Shown here: positions 56,478 through 64,000 of the stretch, piece after piece
How positions within the stretch are numbered: position 1 is the first letter of the stretch
Layout of the letters: the number at the start of each line of letters is the position of its first letter
NCBI RefSeq assembly: GCF_017834145.1
Contig: NZ_JAFIDA010000001.1
Coordinates: 248,001-312,000, forward strand
From: Leucobacter exalbidus
Lineage (GTDB): Bacteria; Actinomycetota; Actinomycetes; Actinomycetales; Microbacteriaceae
DNA length: 64,000 nt
Direction of reading: 5' to 3'
Notes under the pieces: model-generated
Told to the model about the DNA's origin: nothing
What the model saw: only the letters and a program-made list of their open reading frames with translations
Databases searched by the model: none
Program-made: the position numbers and the translations under genes

Positions 56478-56587
56478 CGGATTTGTTGCGCTGACTGGGA
56501 TCTGCGGGGGTCTAGTAGACATGGAGAAGCGGAAGACCCCCACAATATTGCCTGCAGGGGCCTCTCCGTTTGACTAGCTGAAACTAC
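56450..56587. other. Junction between comEC and the defence operon
   Basis: Foreign-looking stretch starting GGGGACACTGTTAG at the point where comEC stops matching. It contains a stem of GGGGGTCT (56506-56513) and AGACCCCC (56534-56541). It may be the end of an integrating or insertion element and also holds the terminator of the minus-strand operon. Element type not recognised. Confidence 0.5.
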
Positions 56588-57340
56588 CTATTCAGTTGAA
56601 CCAACGATCGCATCCACCTCAGCGAGAACTGCTGCAACGTCAGATTGGCGAAGTTCATCGACAAAGAATATTCGGCTGCCAATCTTGTTCAGTGAGGTCC
56701 CAAGGATCAGTCCTCGTTCACGGTCTGCGATCCAAAATCGATCGTGGAAATCGTTGGACTCAACTACGTTGACCTCTAGATCTCGACCATGCGCATGTAG
56801 ATGCTCGAGAACAGCCGTCCGCACTGTTTCATCATTCTGAGAAGGACTCACAACAGTTGTGATGCGCAAGCCATCTGTCAAAGCGGGCGAAATCATTCTC
56901 GCTACCGAGGCCGCATAATCTTGGCTATCTCGCTTCCGGGAGCTTGTGTACAGATACGGATCTGTGATGATCAGCTCCCGGATCGGGGCCAGTGCCTGAA
57001 GACGGCCTGCCATTCGTTGCTCCGCCGTCTTCGGCGGTTCCTTAACGGAGATGTCTTCTTGGAGCCAGACCATATTCAAGAATGATCCAGGTCCTCGGGC
57101 AACTAGTTGTTCTTGGATCTGTTCGATTGAATAGTCGGCTCGTCGGAACAGCATCCGATACCCAAGCTCATCCGCGTGTGACACAAGTTTGAGAGCATCT
57201 GTGTGAGTTAGCGGCGGATCGAACTGGAACGAATTCCAGGCATCAAGATGCCGAAATTCCCCGTCATCGTCAAAGCTCACGGGCTCGTTCGCCGACGTGG
57301 ACCTTGTGCCGTCGCTGCCATCAAGAAAGGAATCACTCAT
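56588..57340 (-). CDS. PLD-like (single HKD-type) protein
   Basis: A 250-aa protein. The N-terminal 90 residues are unrecognised. The second half resembles a phospholipase D-like domain: IRELIITDPYLY (about 119-130) then the active-site-like HDRFWIAD...GLILGTSLN (199-218), where His199 and GTSLN match the HxK(x)4D...GTSN pattern with Arg instead of Lys. One copy only, so a dimer would form the site. PLD-fold proteins act as nucleases in defence systems. Last gene of the operon; overlaps the GIY-YIG gene by 8 bp. Confidence 0.7.
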   Translation of the reverse strand: MSDSFLDGSDGTRSTSANEPVSFDDDGEFRHLDAWNSFQFDPPLTHTDALKLVSHADELGYRMLFRRADYSIEQIQEQLVARGPGSFLNMVWLQEDISVKEPPKTAEQRMAGRLQALAPIRELIITDPYLYTSSRKRDSQDYAASVARMISPALTDGLRITTVVSPSQNDETVRTAVLEHLHAHGRDLEVNVVESNDFHDRFWIADRERGLILGTSLNKIGSRIFFVDELRQSDVAAVLAEVDAIVGSTE

Positions 57341-58529
57341 GCTTGGACCCCACTAAGCGTTGTTGCACCTTGTCGTACACGTAGTCGGTGATCTCACCGG
57401 ACATGATCATCGCCACAGCCTCGTTGATCGCGTCGCGGGGCACAACGAACCATTCAGACGGATCGTAGTTCTGGCCCTTCTTGTCCACCTGGGTCAGGGC
57501 GAGGCGCACGTCTGCAAAGACGCGGTGCAGCAGGTTCTCCAGCGCCGAGGCCTTGAGGTTGTACACCCGGTAGTCAGCCACGATCTTGACCGGTGCCATC
57601 AGATACGTCGGTGAAGTCGACGCGCCTTTGACCCGTTGCTCAACGCTGGTGGTCGAGAACCCGATCTTGTGCAGATCTTTGATGTTCGCAACTTGGGGGT
57701 CTGTGCTCATCGACTGCAGCACGTAGATATGTCCACTCTCGATGTCGGGGTCAAGTACTTCGCTCACATCGTGCCCTGTACGCGCCAGAACCTGCCCCTG
57801 GGCCTCGTACAGACGCGTCATGAGGCTCTGTCTATACATCGCCGATTCTGTGCCATTCTCGAAGACCACGCGCAAACGCTGCTTTTGCTTCGGCTTTCCA
57901 CCAACAACCAGATCCACATCGTCCCCGACCTCGGCGACGAAGCACATCACACCGCTAAGTACGAAGAACACACCTTCACGGATGAGATCCATGCCGGTGA
58001 ACGGCATCAGTTGGTAGGTCCCGTCAGCGAGCTCGGCATGTTTTGCCTTGAATAGCGGCTCAAAGAGGTCGAAGTCTTGGGCTTTCACCCTCTGAGCCAC
58101 CGAGTCTGGCGATTCAGGGCGCTTGAACACCGGCAGGTCTGACACATCAAGAATGCCAGTTTCGTCACCCAGCAGGTCATCGAGGTCGTCGTCCTCGAGC
58201 AGATCTTCCAGGGACGACGGTGCTTTAGCGACCTCTAGCATCCCGAACTCGTCGAGTGGTTTCAGCTCTTCTAGTTTTGCATCGTCTGCCAGGATCCCAT
58301 CGAGCCGGGCACCAAGCTTGCGCTCAGCAATGTCACGGGTCGTTGCACTCGGCAACCGGTCGTGCGTCCGACGGAACTCTACGATCTCCAGGAAGGCACG
58401 CTGTAGCCGATCAGTGGCTGTTGCTTTCTTTGGCTTTTCTGGGACGTCCAGCAACCCATCGAGGTCGTTGTCGATAAGGTCCTGTAGCGATGTTGGTGCA
58501 GCCTCGAACTCGTCTTCATGCTCTGTCAT
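57333..58529 (-). CDS. GIY-YIG (T5orf172/MUG113-type) nuclease
   Basis: A 398-aa protein. The C-terminal domain has GHIYV (266-270), HKIG (287-290, in the YIG position), Arg299 and Glu331 in ALENLLHRVF, fitting the T5orf172 branch of GIY-YIG nucleases. The N-terminal 140 residues are acidic and contain a repeated segment: TSLQDLIDNDLDGLLDVP (13-30) and SSLEDLLEDDDLDDLLGD (105-122). These could be docking motifs for the helicase or methyltransferase. It overlaps the helicase gene by 4 bp. Probably the DNA-cutting subunit. Confidence 0.8.
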   Translation of the reverse strand: MTEHEDEFEAAPTSLQDLIDNDLDGLLDVPEKPKKATATDRLQRAFLEIVEFRRTHDRLPSATTRDIAERKLGARLDGILADDAKLEELKPLDEFGMLEVAKAPSSLEDLLEDDDLDDLLGDETGILDVSDLPVFKRPESPDSVAQRVKAQDFDLFEPLFKAKHAELADGTYQLMPFTGMDLIREGVFFVLSGVMCFVAEVGDDVDLVVGGKPKQKQRLRVVFENGTESAMYRQSLMTRLYEAQGQVLARTGHDVSEVLDPDIESGHIYVLQSMSTDPQVANIKDLHKIGFSTTSVEQRVKGASTSPTYLMAPVKIVADYRVYNLKASALENLLHRVFADVRLALTQVDKKGQNYDPSEWFVVPRDAINEAVAMIMSGEITDYVYDKVQQRLVGSKHE

Positions 58530-60496
58530 TCGCCAGCCATCATCTCTGTCGCGCGCTTGTCTGCTTCGAGCTTCTGCTTGGCCCGCTGGAGCCAGATCAG
58601 CGCTTCTGCATGACGCTTTTCTGTCGGATCTTCGGCACGTGAGTCGGGCTTACGGCCGTTGACCTTGATCCAGTTCTTGATCCGCGGTACCAGGGCGAGT
58701 GCTTCTTCTTCGGTGAACTCGATCCGCGTCGCCGAGATAGCGTCGGTAATAATCCGCAGCACGTTCGTTGTGACCGACTTGGACATGACTTCGAAGGCGC
58801 GTTGGAACGGATTGACGGAGTCGATCAGGTTGATATTGATCTCGTCGATGTTGACGAACTTCTCGCTCATCTTGATGAACCGCTGGTCGCCGACCGTGCG
58901 CACCTCACCGTTCTTGATCACCGAGTCCACGACAACCTGCTGGCGGATCTCTTCGATTTCGGTCTCGGTCAGGTCCGGGTACTTCTCGCGAATGATCTTC
59001 GGGATGAGTACCTTGTTCGTGGTCTCAGGATCGATGCTGCCGGCAGCGGCTCGAGCGAAGGTGTCATCCTGCAGAATCGTGGCCTTCAAATCGTTCAGGT
59101 CGGTGTCCACGATCTGCTTCACGCGATCAGTCGAGGGTTCCTTGAAACCCTTGATGCGCAGCGTGCCCGGTTCCGGTGCATCGCCATCGCGCTTGGCCTT
59201 GAACGTGAAGTTCTGCGCCAGCACCTGCTCCATCAGAAGCGACGCAGTGATCGCCTTGAGCATGTTGTTGACCGAGACCTTGACCTCGGTCTGTGACGCA
59301 TCTGGTTCGGCGATAAGGTTCGTGAACTGGGTATGCGTCTTGCCGGGGCTGTCGCGGGTCACGCGACCAATGATCTGGATAACCTCAGTCAGCGAGGAGC
59401 GGTAGCCCACCGTCAGAGCATGTTCGGCGAACGGCCAGTCAAAGCCCTCCTTCGCCATACCCAGCGCCAGGATGATGTCCACCGCGTCGGCTTGCTTCGA
59501 TGCGACAGTCGAGAGGTAATGCAGCGTGTCAGCACGCGCCTTCTGGTTCGTGTCGTCAACGAGATCAGCCACGCGCAGGATCGCGCCTGTATCGGCGCGA
59601 CGGATCCGGATGATCCCGGTGTCCTCTTCGGTATCCACGACCTCACCGATCGCGTCGATGATGAAGCCGACCTCTTCGATCTTGTCCTTTGTCGACTCAT
59701 TAGCGTTCACGCTAGGGATGTGCAGGATCGTCTTCTTGTCCAGGTCCAGCACCTCGCTGATCGCGTCGGTGTAACGCCCCTGGTAGAAGTGGTGGCCGAT
59801 ACCCAGAGATTTCAGGTGCTCATAGCCGTTCAGCTGGTCGTAGTAGTTGAACGTCACCGGTGTGAACTGTGCCTCATCGTCGGCCGACAGCACAGGCACC
59901 GAGTCGCCGCGAAAGTACGAGCCAGTCATGGCCACGATGTGCACATCCGAGCCAGCCATCACATCACGTAGCAATGCACCGAGGCGGTTTGACTCGGTAT
60001 CTGCCGAGACATGGTGGAACTCATCGATTGCCAGCACTGTGCCGTTGAACGCTTCGGGGGCGAGCTTCTCAAAGGCATAGCGCAACGTCGCATGCGTACA
60101 CACCAGAGTCGCGTCCGGTCCGTTGAGGAAATCCACGAAAGCTTTGACCTTGCCAGATGATGACCCAGGCGTGCACAGATTGTGCTCATCCTTGATTTCC
60201 CAGTCGGCGAAGAAGCCGTTCTTGGTTAGTGGCGTGGTTGCAAACGATGCGCCGATTGAACGCTCCGGCACCGCAACGATGACCTTCTTGCGGCCCTGGT
60301 TGTAGAGCTTGTCGAGCGCCACGAACATCAGTGCACGAGACTTACCCGAGGCTGGGGGAGCCTTCACCAGCAGGTGCTGCGCATCGCGCTTTTCGAAGAC
60401 GCGCTGCTGCATCTCGCGCATGCCCAGTGCGTCAGTATGCACTGACGCCCCGGTCTGGGAATACGTCACATCGACGATGTTCTCGGTCTTGCTCAT
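58526..60496 (-). CDS. DExH-type superfamily 2 helicase
   Basis: A 656-aa helicase/translocase. Motif I APPASGKS (46-53), motif II DEFHH (158-162), motif III MTGSYFRGD, motif V GMAKEGFDWP (346-355) and motif VI QIIGRVTR (374-381). The C-terminal 250 residues are helical and unrecognised. Its 4-bp overlaps with both neighbours indicate one complex. In restriction systems such motors translocate DNA between recognition and cleavage. Confidence 0.88.
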   Translation of the reverse strand: MSKTENIVDVTYSQTGASVHTDALGMREMQQRVFEKRDAQHLLVKAPPASGKSRALMFVALDKLYNQGRKKVIVAVPERSIGASFATTPLTKNGFFADWEIKDEHNLCTPGSSSGKVKAFVDFLNGPDATLVCTHATLRYAFEKLAPEAFNGTVLAIDEFHHVSADTESNRLGALLRDVMAGSDVHIVAMTGSYFRGDSVPVLSADDEAQFTPVTFNYYDQLNGYEHLKSLGIGHHFYQGRYTDAISEVLDLDKKTILHIPSVNANESTKDKIEEVGFIIDAIGEVVDTEEDTGIIRIRRADTGAILRVADLVDDTNQKARADTLHYLSTVASKQADAVDIILALGMAKEGFDWPFAEHALTVGYRSSLTEVIQIIGRVTRDSPGKTHTQFTNLIAEPDASQTEVKVSVNNMLKAITASLLMEQVLAQNFTFKAKRDGDAPEPGTLRIKGFKEPSTDRVKQIVDTDLNDLKATILQDDTFARAAAGSIDPETTNKVLIPKIIREKYPDLTETEIEEIRQQVVVDSVIKNGEVRTVGDQRFIKMSEKFVNIDEININLIDSVNPFQRAFEVMSKSVTTNVLRIITDAISATRIEFTEEEALALVPRIKNWIKVNGRKPDSRAEDPTEKRHAEALIWLQRAKQKLEADKRATEMMAGE

Positions 60497-63192
60497 TTTT
60501 TCTTACCCTTCAAAGCTTCAGCTGCAGTCATGGCCTCATACATACCAAACAGGTCCGACAATCGCTGTTCGTCCGTCTCGTAGCCGCTCTTCGAATAGAT
60601 GGAATCAACTAGCTCATCGATGGCAGTGTGGGCCGCACGAAGGTCCGCCGGCATCTTGTCTGGGTCGTAAAGCTCAGCCAACGTCTTTTCGCAGTGGTAC
60701 TCACGGACGTCCAGCACTCGCAGGGCAGCGACTGTGAGCTTCTCCTTGACCGTGCCGGATAGCGGAGGCACCGGGAAGTTGTTGTAGACGATCGTGTTGG
60801 AGTAACGAATTCGATCCTCGAGTGCGCCCGCGACGGCGCGAGTCCACGCCATATGAACGCGCGACGTTAGGAGGGCGAAAACCCATGGCTCGGCATCATA
60901 CACGGCGCTTGCTGAGTCTCCGATGACGGTATCTGGACCCAGGTAGCCAATCGGGATGTAGTCCCGCCTTTCTGATGAGTGGCGCGGAATCAGAATCGAA
61001 TTGGTTTCGCGGTATCGCACTTCAGCGAAGCGCCATGGAACGTCTGCTAGTTTCTTGGTGGCGAGGCGAGTGCTTTTTGATCGATGCTCTAATACTCCGC
61101 GCACTCTTCGGTCGATCTCTGGAATTTCGGCTGCGACGGCATGATTCTCCAACGTCAGCCATAGGACGTACTTGTCAGTGCCGTCGATAAACTCCTCGGT
61201 ACCCGTGAACGCCTTCGTATAGTCAGTGGATCTTGGATCCCTTTCGATCAGGTCTCGCCATGCAGGTTCTTTGATCAGGAGATTTCCTCCGTCGTTTGGC
61301 ATGCTGCCATTGGAAATAGGGGGAAGGCCTGACAGCGGTTTACGGCGATCCGTGACAACAAAGTTGTCACCATCGGCAAGGTAACCGTTGATGTTTGTAG
61401 CCTTGATCTGCAGATCGCCAGCGTAGATATACTTCTGGTCCACCCGAGGGACACGCAAATTTATGACTGAAACTGTCACGCCAGCGTTTCGCTTCGCGTT
61501 GTTCGTCCATTTGAATGATGTATACGCGTACCCGATCTCCAAGTCCAGACTGACCAAGAACGGAAATAGGAGCGCAACTTGTTGGCCTTGCGAGAGAGAA
61601 TTTGTTGTCACGAAAGCAAGTTCGGACTTGCTACCGCGAATGTACTGAGCACCCTTAATGAACCACAGGGCAATATAGTCCAGGTTTTTGGATAGGCCTG
61701 TGTTCTCAATTACATAAGTGTAATCAGCCTTTTGCTCTGCTGTTTGAAGCTTTGATCCGTAGTACGGCGGGTTTCCAATTAGGTATATTTCAGACTGCCC
61801 GTCGTTCGGGCACACTTGGGTCCAGTCAATTCTTGCTGCGTTTCCAGCTTTGACCTGACCCGTCTCTCTCAGCGGGATCAGCGGAATCGAGAGCTTGAAC
61901 TTCTCTTTGAACTCGGTGTTCATCTGGTGCTTAGCAATCCAGATCGACAGGATCGCCACCTCGACCGCGAAGTCATCGATCTCGATGCCGTAGAAGTTCT
62001 CGATATTGATCCGTGACTCGGCGTACAGCATCTGGTGCTTGCTATCGAGCTCGAAGAGGCGCTCAAGGATGCCGTGCTCAAGTCGACGAAGCTCCTTGTA
62101 GGCGATGATGAGGAAGTTTCCTGAGCCACAGGCCGGGTCGAACACCTTGATCTCGCTGATCCGGTCCAGCAGTGCGCCGAGCTTCTTGACGCTGTCGAAT
62201 CCAGCGTCAAACTGATCGCGCAGCTCGTCCATGAACAGTGGCTCAATGGTTTTGAGAATGTTTGGCACCGAGGTGTAGTGCTGGCCAAGGTCTGCGCGCT
62301 TACCGGGTGTGACGATGGCCTGGAACATCGAGCCGAAAATGTCGGGGTTGATCTCGCGCCAAACCAGGTTGCCCAGCTCGATCAGCAACTGCCGTGCCGA
62401 CTTGGTGAACTCTGGCACGAACTCGTCATCGGTCACGGTGAAGAGACGGCCGTTGACGTAGGGGAAGGCAGCCAGATGGTGCGGCTTGTCTTCAGCAAGC
62501 TCAGTATCAAGCGCGAGGAACACGTCCCGCAAGAAGTCCGCGGCATCGGACCCATCGACTTGAGTGTGCGACCCCACAGCGTTAGTGAACTGGCTCCCGT
62601 CAAAGATCTCTGTGTCCTCAGCGAAGAAGCAGAACAGCAAGCGCGTGAAGAACACATTCAGCGAGTGACGTCCGTTTGGCTGCTCAAGCAATCCGGGATT
62701 CGCTGCCATCAACTCATCAAAGAGTTTGCCCATGCGCTCGGCAGCCTTGACATCAGCAATCTTCTCGGCGACGTATTGCGCCTTCTCCATGCCAGCCCAG
62801 GGCAGGAAGAAAGTGTAGTGCTTGTCGATGTCGCGGATGTCAAACCCGATGGTTTCGCCGACTTGCGTGTCTATCGCGACGACCTCGTCGTAATCCGTAA
62901 CGATCACGAACCGCGGGCCGTACCGCACCACCGAAGCCGAGATGCGTAGCTCTTCGAGCTCGGCCAGTGGGTCGCCGTTGGTCTCACGGAAGTAGACAAC
63001 GTTCTTCTGCGCCACTTCTCGTGATGGGTCAGCTGCGACGTTGAGCGAGGTGCCGTTCTTCAATCGGGTGACGTTGCCCTTGGGCTTTCCGTAAGCCAAC
63101 AACAAATCGAAGATGAATTCGCGGTCGTACGATTCTCGACCTGCAAGTGGGGCGACGCGTTCTTCGACGGCCTTGAGATTTAGTTTTGCCAT
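60493..63192 (-). CDS. Class I adenine-type DNA methyltransferase (MmeI-like architecture)
   Basis: An 899-aa N6-adenine-type methyltransferase. Motif I FDPACGSGNF (351-360) and motif IV NPPY (474-477) are clear; LGQHYTS (302-308) resembles the helical segment before motif X. Residues about 1-300 form a regulatory or helical part and 580-890 a likely target-recognition region (ending ...YNNFPVPPL). No PD-ExK nuclease is evident at the N-terminus, unlike MmeI. It would mark host DNA and define specificity. The start is ATG at 63192 behind GAGAGAAC; a longer frame to 63276 lacks a site. First gene of the operon. Confidence 0.88.
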   Translation of the reverse strand: MAKLNLKAVEERVAPLAGRESYDREFIFDLLLAYGKPKGNVTRLKNGTSLNVAADPSREVAQKNVVYFRETNGDPLAELEELRISASVVRYGPRFVIVTDYDEVVAIDTQVGETIGFDIRDIDKHYTFFLPWAGMEKAQYVAEKIADVKAAERMGKLFDELMAANPGLLEQPNGRHSLNVFFTRLLFCFFAEDTEIFDGSQFTNAVGSHTQVDGSDAADFLRDVFLALDTELAEDKPHHLAAFPYVNGRLFTVTDDEFVPEFTKSARQLLIELGNLVWREINPDIFGSMFQAIVTPGKRADLGQHYTSVPNILKTIEPLFMDELRDQFDAGFDSVKKLGALLDRISEIKVFDPACGSGNFLIIAYKELRRLEHGILERLFELDSKHQMLYAESRINIENFYGIEIDDFAVEVAILSIWIAKHQMNTEFKEKFKLSIPLIPLRETGQVKAGNAARIDWTQVCPNDGQSEIYLIGNPPYYGSKLQTAEQKADYTYVIENTGLSKNLDYIALWFIKGAQYIRGSKSELAFVTTNSLSQGQQVALLFPFLVSLDLEIGYAYTSFKWTNNAKRNAGVTVSVINLRVPRVDQKYIYAGDLQIKATNINGYLADGDNFVVTDRRKPLSGLPPISNGSMPNDGGNLLIKEPAWRDLIERDPRSTDYTKAFTGTEEFIDGTDKYVLWLTLENHAVAAEIPEIDRRVRGVLEHRSKSTRLATKKLADVPWRFAEVRYRETNSILIPRHSSERRDYIPIGYLGPDTVIGDSASAVYDAEPWVFALLTSRVHMAWTRAVAGALEDRIRYSNTIVYNNFPVPPLSGTVKEKLTVAALRVLDVREYHCEKTLAELYDPDKMPADLRAAHTAIDELVDSIYSKSGYETDEQRLSDLFGMYEAMTAAEALKGKKK

Positions 63193-63395
63193 CGTTCTCT
63201 CGTTGATTCTTCTTGGGCGCGCCGACGCCGGCTGCGCGTCCTCGCAACCGGAATGATTCATGATCTTTCGGGTCATCTCAGATCATATCGGCGCGCTGCT
63301 GTCAGCTCCGGTATGATCTTGCGGTTCGCGTGAATCAGTAGCTACGTAGAACATAACTGTCAATCGCTGGATCGTCGTGAACGAATGGAGCACTC
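63193..63395. promoter_or_regulatory. Divergent promoter with TATGATCT repeats
   Basis: Inverted arms AGATCATATCGG (63280-63291) and CCGGTATGATCT (63308-63319) differ at one base. Each contains a -10-like TATGAT, one reading each way. A third ATGATCT is at 63260-63266. The arrangement suits divergent promoters controlled by one regulator. Confidence 0.55.
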
Positions 63396-63941
63396 ATGGT
63401 GATGTTCTACCCCCAGGGACACGAGGCCACCTTATGGAAGCCAGATCCTGCCGAGGCAGGGCATCGTTTTTTCCTCGGTAACGACGCTGGCTGGTCGGTC
63501 GGAAATCCGCCGCTCATCGCGCTCTGCATGAACCCGTCGTATGCCAGCGAGCAAGTCTCGGACAAGACAATTGACCGGTTGATCAAAGCGAGCATCGAAC
63601 ACCAATACAGCGGCTGGGTCATGCTCAACCTGTATCCCGAACGGGCCACAGACCCGGCGAATTTATCTGCCTACGATGCCTCGCTTTCGCAGGACAATTG
63701 TGACGCGATCGAGGAAGTGATCGCGAAGTATCAAGTCACCGAGATTCTTGGGGCCTGGGGTGGGAACCCTAAACCGACTATTCGCCAAGCAAAGCGCGAC
63801 GTACTTGCGCGGCTCAAGTCTCTCGGTGTGCAGGTTTTCAGCTTGGATCCGCTTACTGCTGACAAGAACCCGCGGCACCCTACGCCGAGGACTGGCCCAC
63901 TACCGATGCTTGGCCCAAAGGTGTACCTGCCGCTGCTGTGA
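63396..63941 (+). CDS. DUF1643-family protein
   Basis: A 181-aa protein of the DUF1643 family: LIALCMNPSYAS (with the N-P-S motif), VMLNLYPERATDPANL, and EILGAWGGN. The function is unknown; members often lie near restriction or other defence genes. GGAG at 63385-63388 precedes the ATG. Divergent from the methyltransferase, probably sharing its control region. Confidence 0.85.
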   Translation: MVMFYPQGHEATLWKPDPAEAGHRFFLGNDAGWSVGNPPLIALCMNPSYASEQVSDKTIDRLIKASIEHQYSGWVMLNLYPERATDPANLSAYDASLSQDNCDAIEEVIAKYQVTEILGAWGGNPKPTIRQAKRDVLARLKSLGVQVFSLDPLTADKNPRHPTPRTGPLPMLGPKVYLPLL

Positions 63942-63948
63942 AGTGAGC

Positions 63949-64000
63949 CTATTCGCCATCCTCGCTCAGAATCAACGGCGTGAAGCCGCCCAGCGCCGCA
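63949..64000 (-). CDS. C-terminus of a gene running off the window
   Basis: A 17-codon open minus-strand frame ending AALGGFTPLILSEDGE and TAG, GC-rich like core genes. Too short to identify. Confidence 0.35.
   Translation of the reverse strand, partial: AALGGFTPLILSEDGE

Noticed and set aside
56305-56577. 90-aa plus-strand frame spanning the comEC junction
   Set aside because: It begins in the wrong frame of comEC and runs through junction sequence; no sign of a gene.
56588-63192. Assignment as DISARM or BREX
   Set aside because: A PLD-like protein, helicase and methyltransferase recall DISARM, but no DrmA/DrmB-like genes exist, and no BrxC, PglZ or Lon-type genes for BREX are in the window.

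Overview
The window looks like a chromosome segment of a high-GC Gram-positive actinobacterium, most likely Microbacteriaceae (Leucobacter-like; the rank is an inference). Supporting signs are the rpsP-KH-rimM-trmD order, a MurT/GatD pair, cydABDC, frequent GTG starts, stop/start overlaps, and an SpaA-type sortase pilus. No rRNA, tRNA or CRISPR array was recognised.

Positions 1-32300 are mostly housekeeping. They hold an alpha/beta hydrolase; an rpsP-KH-rimM-trmD-murT-gatD run (ribosome maturation, tRNA methylation, lipid II amidation); yceI; a minus-strand set (FUSC transporter, APP1-type phosphatase, YdjM-like membrane protein); the cytochrome bd operon cydABDC behind an unusual repeat array; an alcohol dehydrogenase; a decayed stretch with a gene remnant and a cydC fragment; an internally repetitive protein of unknown function; a TPP riboswitch driving thiM-thiE-thiD-SDR; a TetR gene divergent from an Old Yellow Enzyme reductase and SDR; an unknown membrane-anchored protein; divergent pabC-like and pabB; and leuS.

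Positions 32300-52800 are accessory and visibly AT-richer in the middle. An IS256-family element is split by a 2.6 kb IS21-family element with a clean 5-bp target duplication. Then come an Abi/HEPN-like remnant, a large LAL/LuxR regulator, and a pilus locus (small secreted protein, 1326-aa LPXTG-type adhesin, SpaA-type pilin, class C sortase). After this lie a broken RES-domain gene, an IS5-family remnant, a broken membrane-protein gene, a second IS21-family element and a beheaded F420/NADP-type reductase gene.

Positions 52800-64000 hold a compact two-gene module (HTH/AbiEi-like regulator plus a Fic protein whose catalytic His is Gln) with twin operators; comEA and a comEC gene cut off inside its membrane core; and, just behind the cut, a tightly overlapping four-gene minus-strand operon. 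That operon encodes an adenine-type DNA methyltransferase, a DExH helicase, a GIY-YIG (T5orf172-type) nuclease and a PLD-like protein. A divergent DUF1643-like gene shares its promoter region. This last block is the best candidate for an undescribed restriction-like defence system.
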